Assembly (NCBI GenBank): GCA_023436515.1
Contig: JAEZIV010000381.1
Coordinates: 1-6,838, forward strand
Length of the DNA stretch: 6,838 nucleotides
Source: Bacillota bacterium
GTDB taxonomy: Bacteria; Bacillota; Clostridia; Acetivibrionales; DSM-1351
Direction of reading: 5' to 3'
Position numbers and translations under genes: made by a program. The notes below the pieces were generated by a model. That model did not search any database. It saw nothing but the letters and a program-made list of their open reading frames with translations, and had not been told where the DNA came from. Below, in pieces: positions 6,383 through 6,838 of the stretch; positions within the stretch are counted from its first letter, which is position 1, and every line of letters starts with the position of its first letter.

Positions 6383-6401
6383 ATTTTATTAAAATATTCA
6401 A
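6366..6401 (-). promoter_or_regulatory. Main promoter of the hydrogenase operon
   Basis: On the minus strand: -35 TTGAAT (6401-6396), a 17-bp spacer, and a perfect -10 TATAAT (6378-6373) preceded by TGT, an extended -10. Transcription should start near 6366, giving a leader of about 55 bases before hndA. The -10 lies inside Rex-type operator 2, so repression by occlusion is expected. Confidence 0.7.
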
Positions 6402-6424
6402 TAAAACTGGCAAAAATATACGTA

Positions 6425-6457
6425 ATTATAGATAAGGTAAACCTTAAGCTCTGTCAA
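6425..6457 (-). promoter_or_regulatory. Possible second promoter with dyad in a long spacer
   Basis: TTGACA (6457-6452) and TATAAT (6430-6425) are both perfect hexamers but are 21 bp apart, too far for ordinary sigma-A recognition. The spacer holds the dyad TAAGGT-AA-ACCTTA (6433-6446). MerR-family activators work on promoters with 19-20 bp spacers containing a dyad, so this might be such a site. The spacing is one base longer than that rule, so I hold it loosely. Confidence 0.3.
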
Positions 6458-6477
6458 CTCTGATTTTCATTTATGTA

Positions 6478-6530
6478 AATAAAAATAAAAGCCTCCAAAC
6501 CGATGCTGTTAATCATCTGATCCGGAGGCT
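6478..6530 (-). terminator. Terminator-like hairpin upstream of the hydrogenase promoter
   Basis: A 7-bp stem AGCCTCC/GGAGGCT (6530-6524 with 6496-6490), with an inner GATG/CATC pairing, is followed on the minus strand by TTTATTTTTATTT. It would stop minus-strand transcripts coming from the right and so insulate the operon. All three minus-strand frames are closed within the last 20 bases of the window, so the transcript it ends is either a non-coding RNA or the long tail of a gene outside the window. Confidence 0.6.
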
Positions 6531-6674
6531 ATACTATGGAGTGGTGTAGCCCAACTAGACACACTGGAAGTTCGATTTCTTGATATTTCGCAATGTTGCT
6601 ACGACTCCTGCTGATTTATACTTTTCACCAGCAACTTCCCATTAAATATTTACTATAATTTCAATATTATGTAA
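6531..6674. other. Intergenic segment with nested inverted repeats, no gene recognised
   Basis: This stretch has no supported gene. It holds GGAAGTT/AACTTCC (6566-6572 with 6633-6639), GTTGCT/AGCAAC (6595-6600 with 6630-6635) and TGCTG/CAGCA (6609-6613 with 6629-6633). The first two share bases 6633-6635, so these pairings exclude one another. Less AT-rich than its flanks, it could be a decayed insertion sequence or the body of a small RNA ending at the adjacent terminator. Neither can be proven here. Confidence 0.3.
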
Positions 6675-6838
6675 GCACAAATAAGGAAAGATATTGTTTA
6701 TAAAACCCCTGATTATCCAGATGCTTATGTAATATTCTATCCAGCATCGAAATCTTTTTCTAACATCACAACAGTATCACTTGCATGGCAATTATGGAGA
6801 AACTCACAATATAGTTTAGAGTTATTTAAGAATTATAT
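6675..6838 (+). other. Startless plus-strand open frame running off the edge
   Basis: After a TAA at 6672-6674 a plus-strand frame stays open for 54 codons to the window end. It reads protein-like (KTPDYPDAYVIFYPASK, then WQLWRNSQYSLELF) but contains no ATG, GTG or TTG in frame before the end. It may be the interior of a decayed gene, start at a rare ATT (6693, after AAGGAAAG), or be chance in AT-rich DNA. I do not recognise the family. Confidence 0.2.

Larger units (their letters stand above)
6341..6385. repeat. Perfect 19-bp inverted repeat with 7-bp spacer
   Basis: AATTTGTTATAATATTAAC (6341-6359) is repeated exactly in reverse complement at 6367-6385. The two arms supply the body of the two Rex-type operators. 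It is too AT-rich and lacks the tail of a terminator, and the position over the promoter favours an operator role. Confidence 0.9.

Noticed and set aside
6341..6385. Inverted repeat as a terminator or phage attachment site
   Set aside because: It overlaps a good promoter, has no GC-rich stem or U tail, and each arm fits a Rex operator better.
6490..6640. c-di-GMP or other known riboswitch, prompted by the GCCTCCGG string
   Set aside because: The conserved core and tetraloop receptor arrangement of the c-di-GMP-I class is not present, and no gene follows it in the right orientation within reach.
1..6838. CRISPR array, tRNA, rRNA or intact insertion sequence
   Set aside because: No regularly spaced repeats, no tRNA or rRNA signatures and no complete transposase frame were seen.

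Overview
The window looks like chromosomal DNA of an anaerobic Gram-positive Clostridium-type bacterium. The evidence is AT-rich intergenic DNA, strong GGAGG or GGGGG ribosome binding sites, U-tailed terminators and a multisubunit [FeFe]-hydrogenase operon. From memory, the gene order NuoE-like / HATPase / HndB-like / NuoF-like / [FeFe]-hydrogenase is that of cellulolytic clostridia of the Ruminiclostridium / C. thermocellum type. The species cannot be fixed from the sequence alone.

Layout: every confident gene is on the minus strand, so the operon reads from right to left. At the right edge (6311-6838) is a non-coding, AT-rich control region. It holds a minus-strand terminator-like hairpin, a possible structured or decayed segment, a startless open frame running off the edge, and the hydrogenase promoter. 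The promoter is embedded in a perfect 19-bp inverted repeat that forms two Rex-type (NADH/NAD+ sensor) operators 21 bp apart. Then come hndA (6310-5816), a small HATPase-domain protein (5801-5223), hndB (5239-4865), hndC (4834-3041, interrupted) and hydA (3021-1267). An intrinsic terminator follows at about 1200-1250. The left end (1006 to beyond base 1) is a separately promoted gene for a secreted WG-repeat protein, cut by the window edge.

How the genes work together: HndA, HndC and HydA correspond to the three conserved subunits of NAD(P)H-dependent, electron-bifurcating or confurcating hydrogenases (HndABCD / HydABC type). HndC would carry FMN and bind NAD(P)H, HndA and HndB carry thioredoxin-fold ferredoxin domains, and HydA carries the H-cluster. 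Rex control fits: high NADH would release the repressor and allow H2 production to dispose of reductant. No maturases (HydE, HydF, HydG) are in the window.

The most striking observation is that hndC carries one in-frame TAA at 3532-3530, where I expect a Glu codon. It splits a 597-codon gene into a 434-residue NAD/FMN part and a 159-residue iron-sulfur part that begins at an ATG three codons later. Either this is a disabling nonsense mutation or sequencing error, or the subunit is made in two pieces. Other points of interest are the paired Rex sites, the TSCSPGW variant of the H-cluster L1 loop, and the ATPase of unknown role inside the operon.
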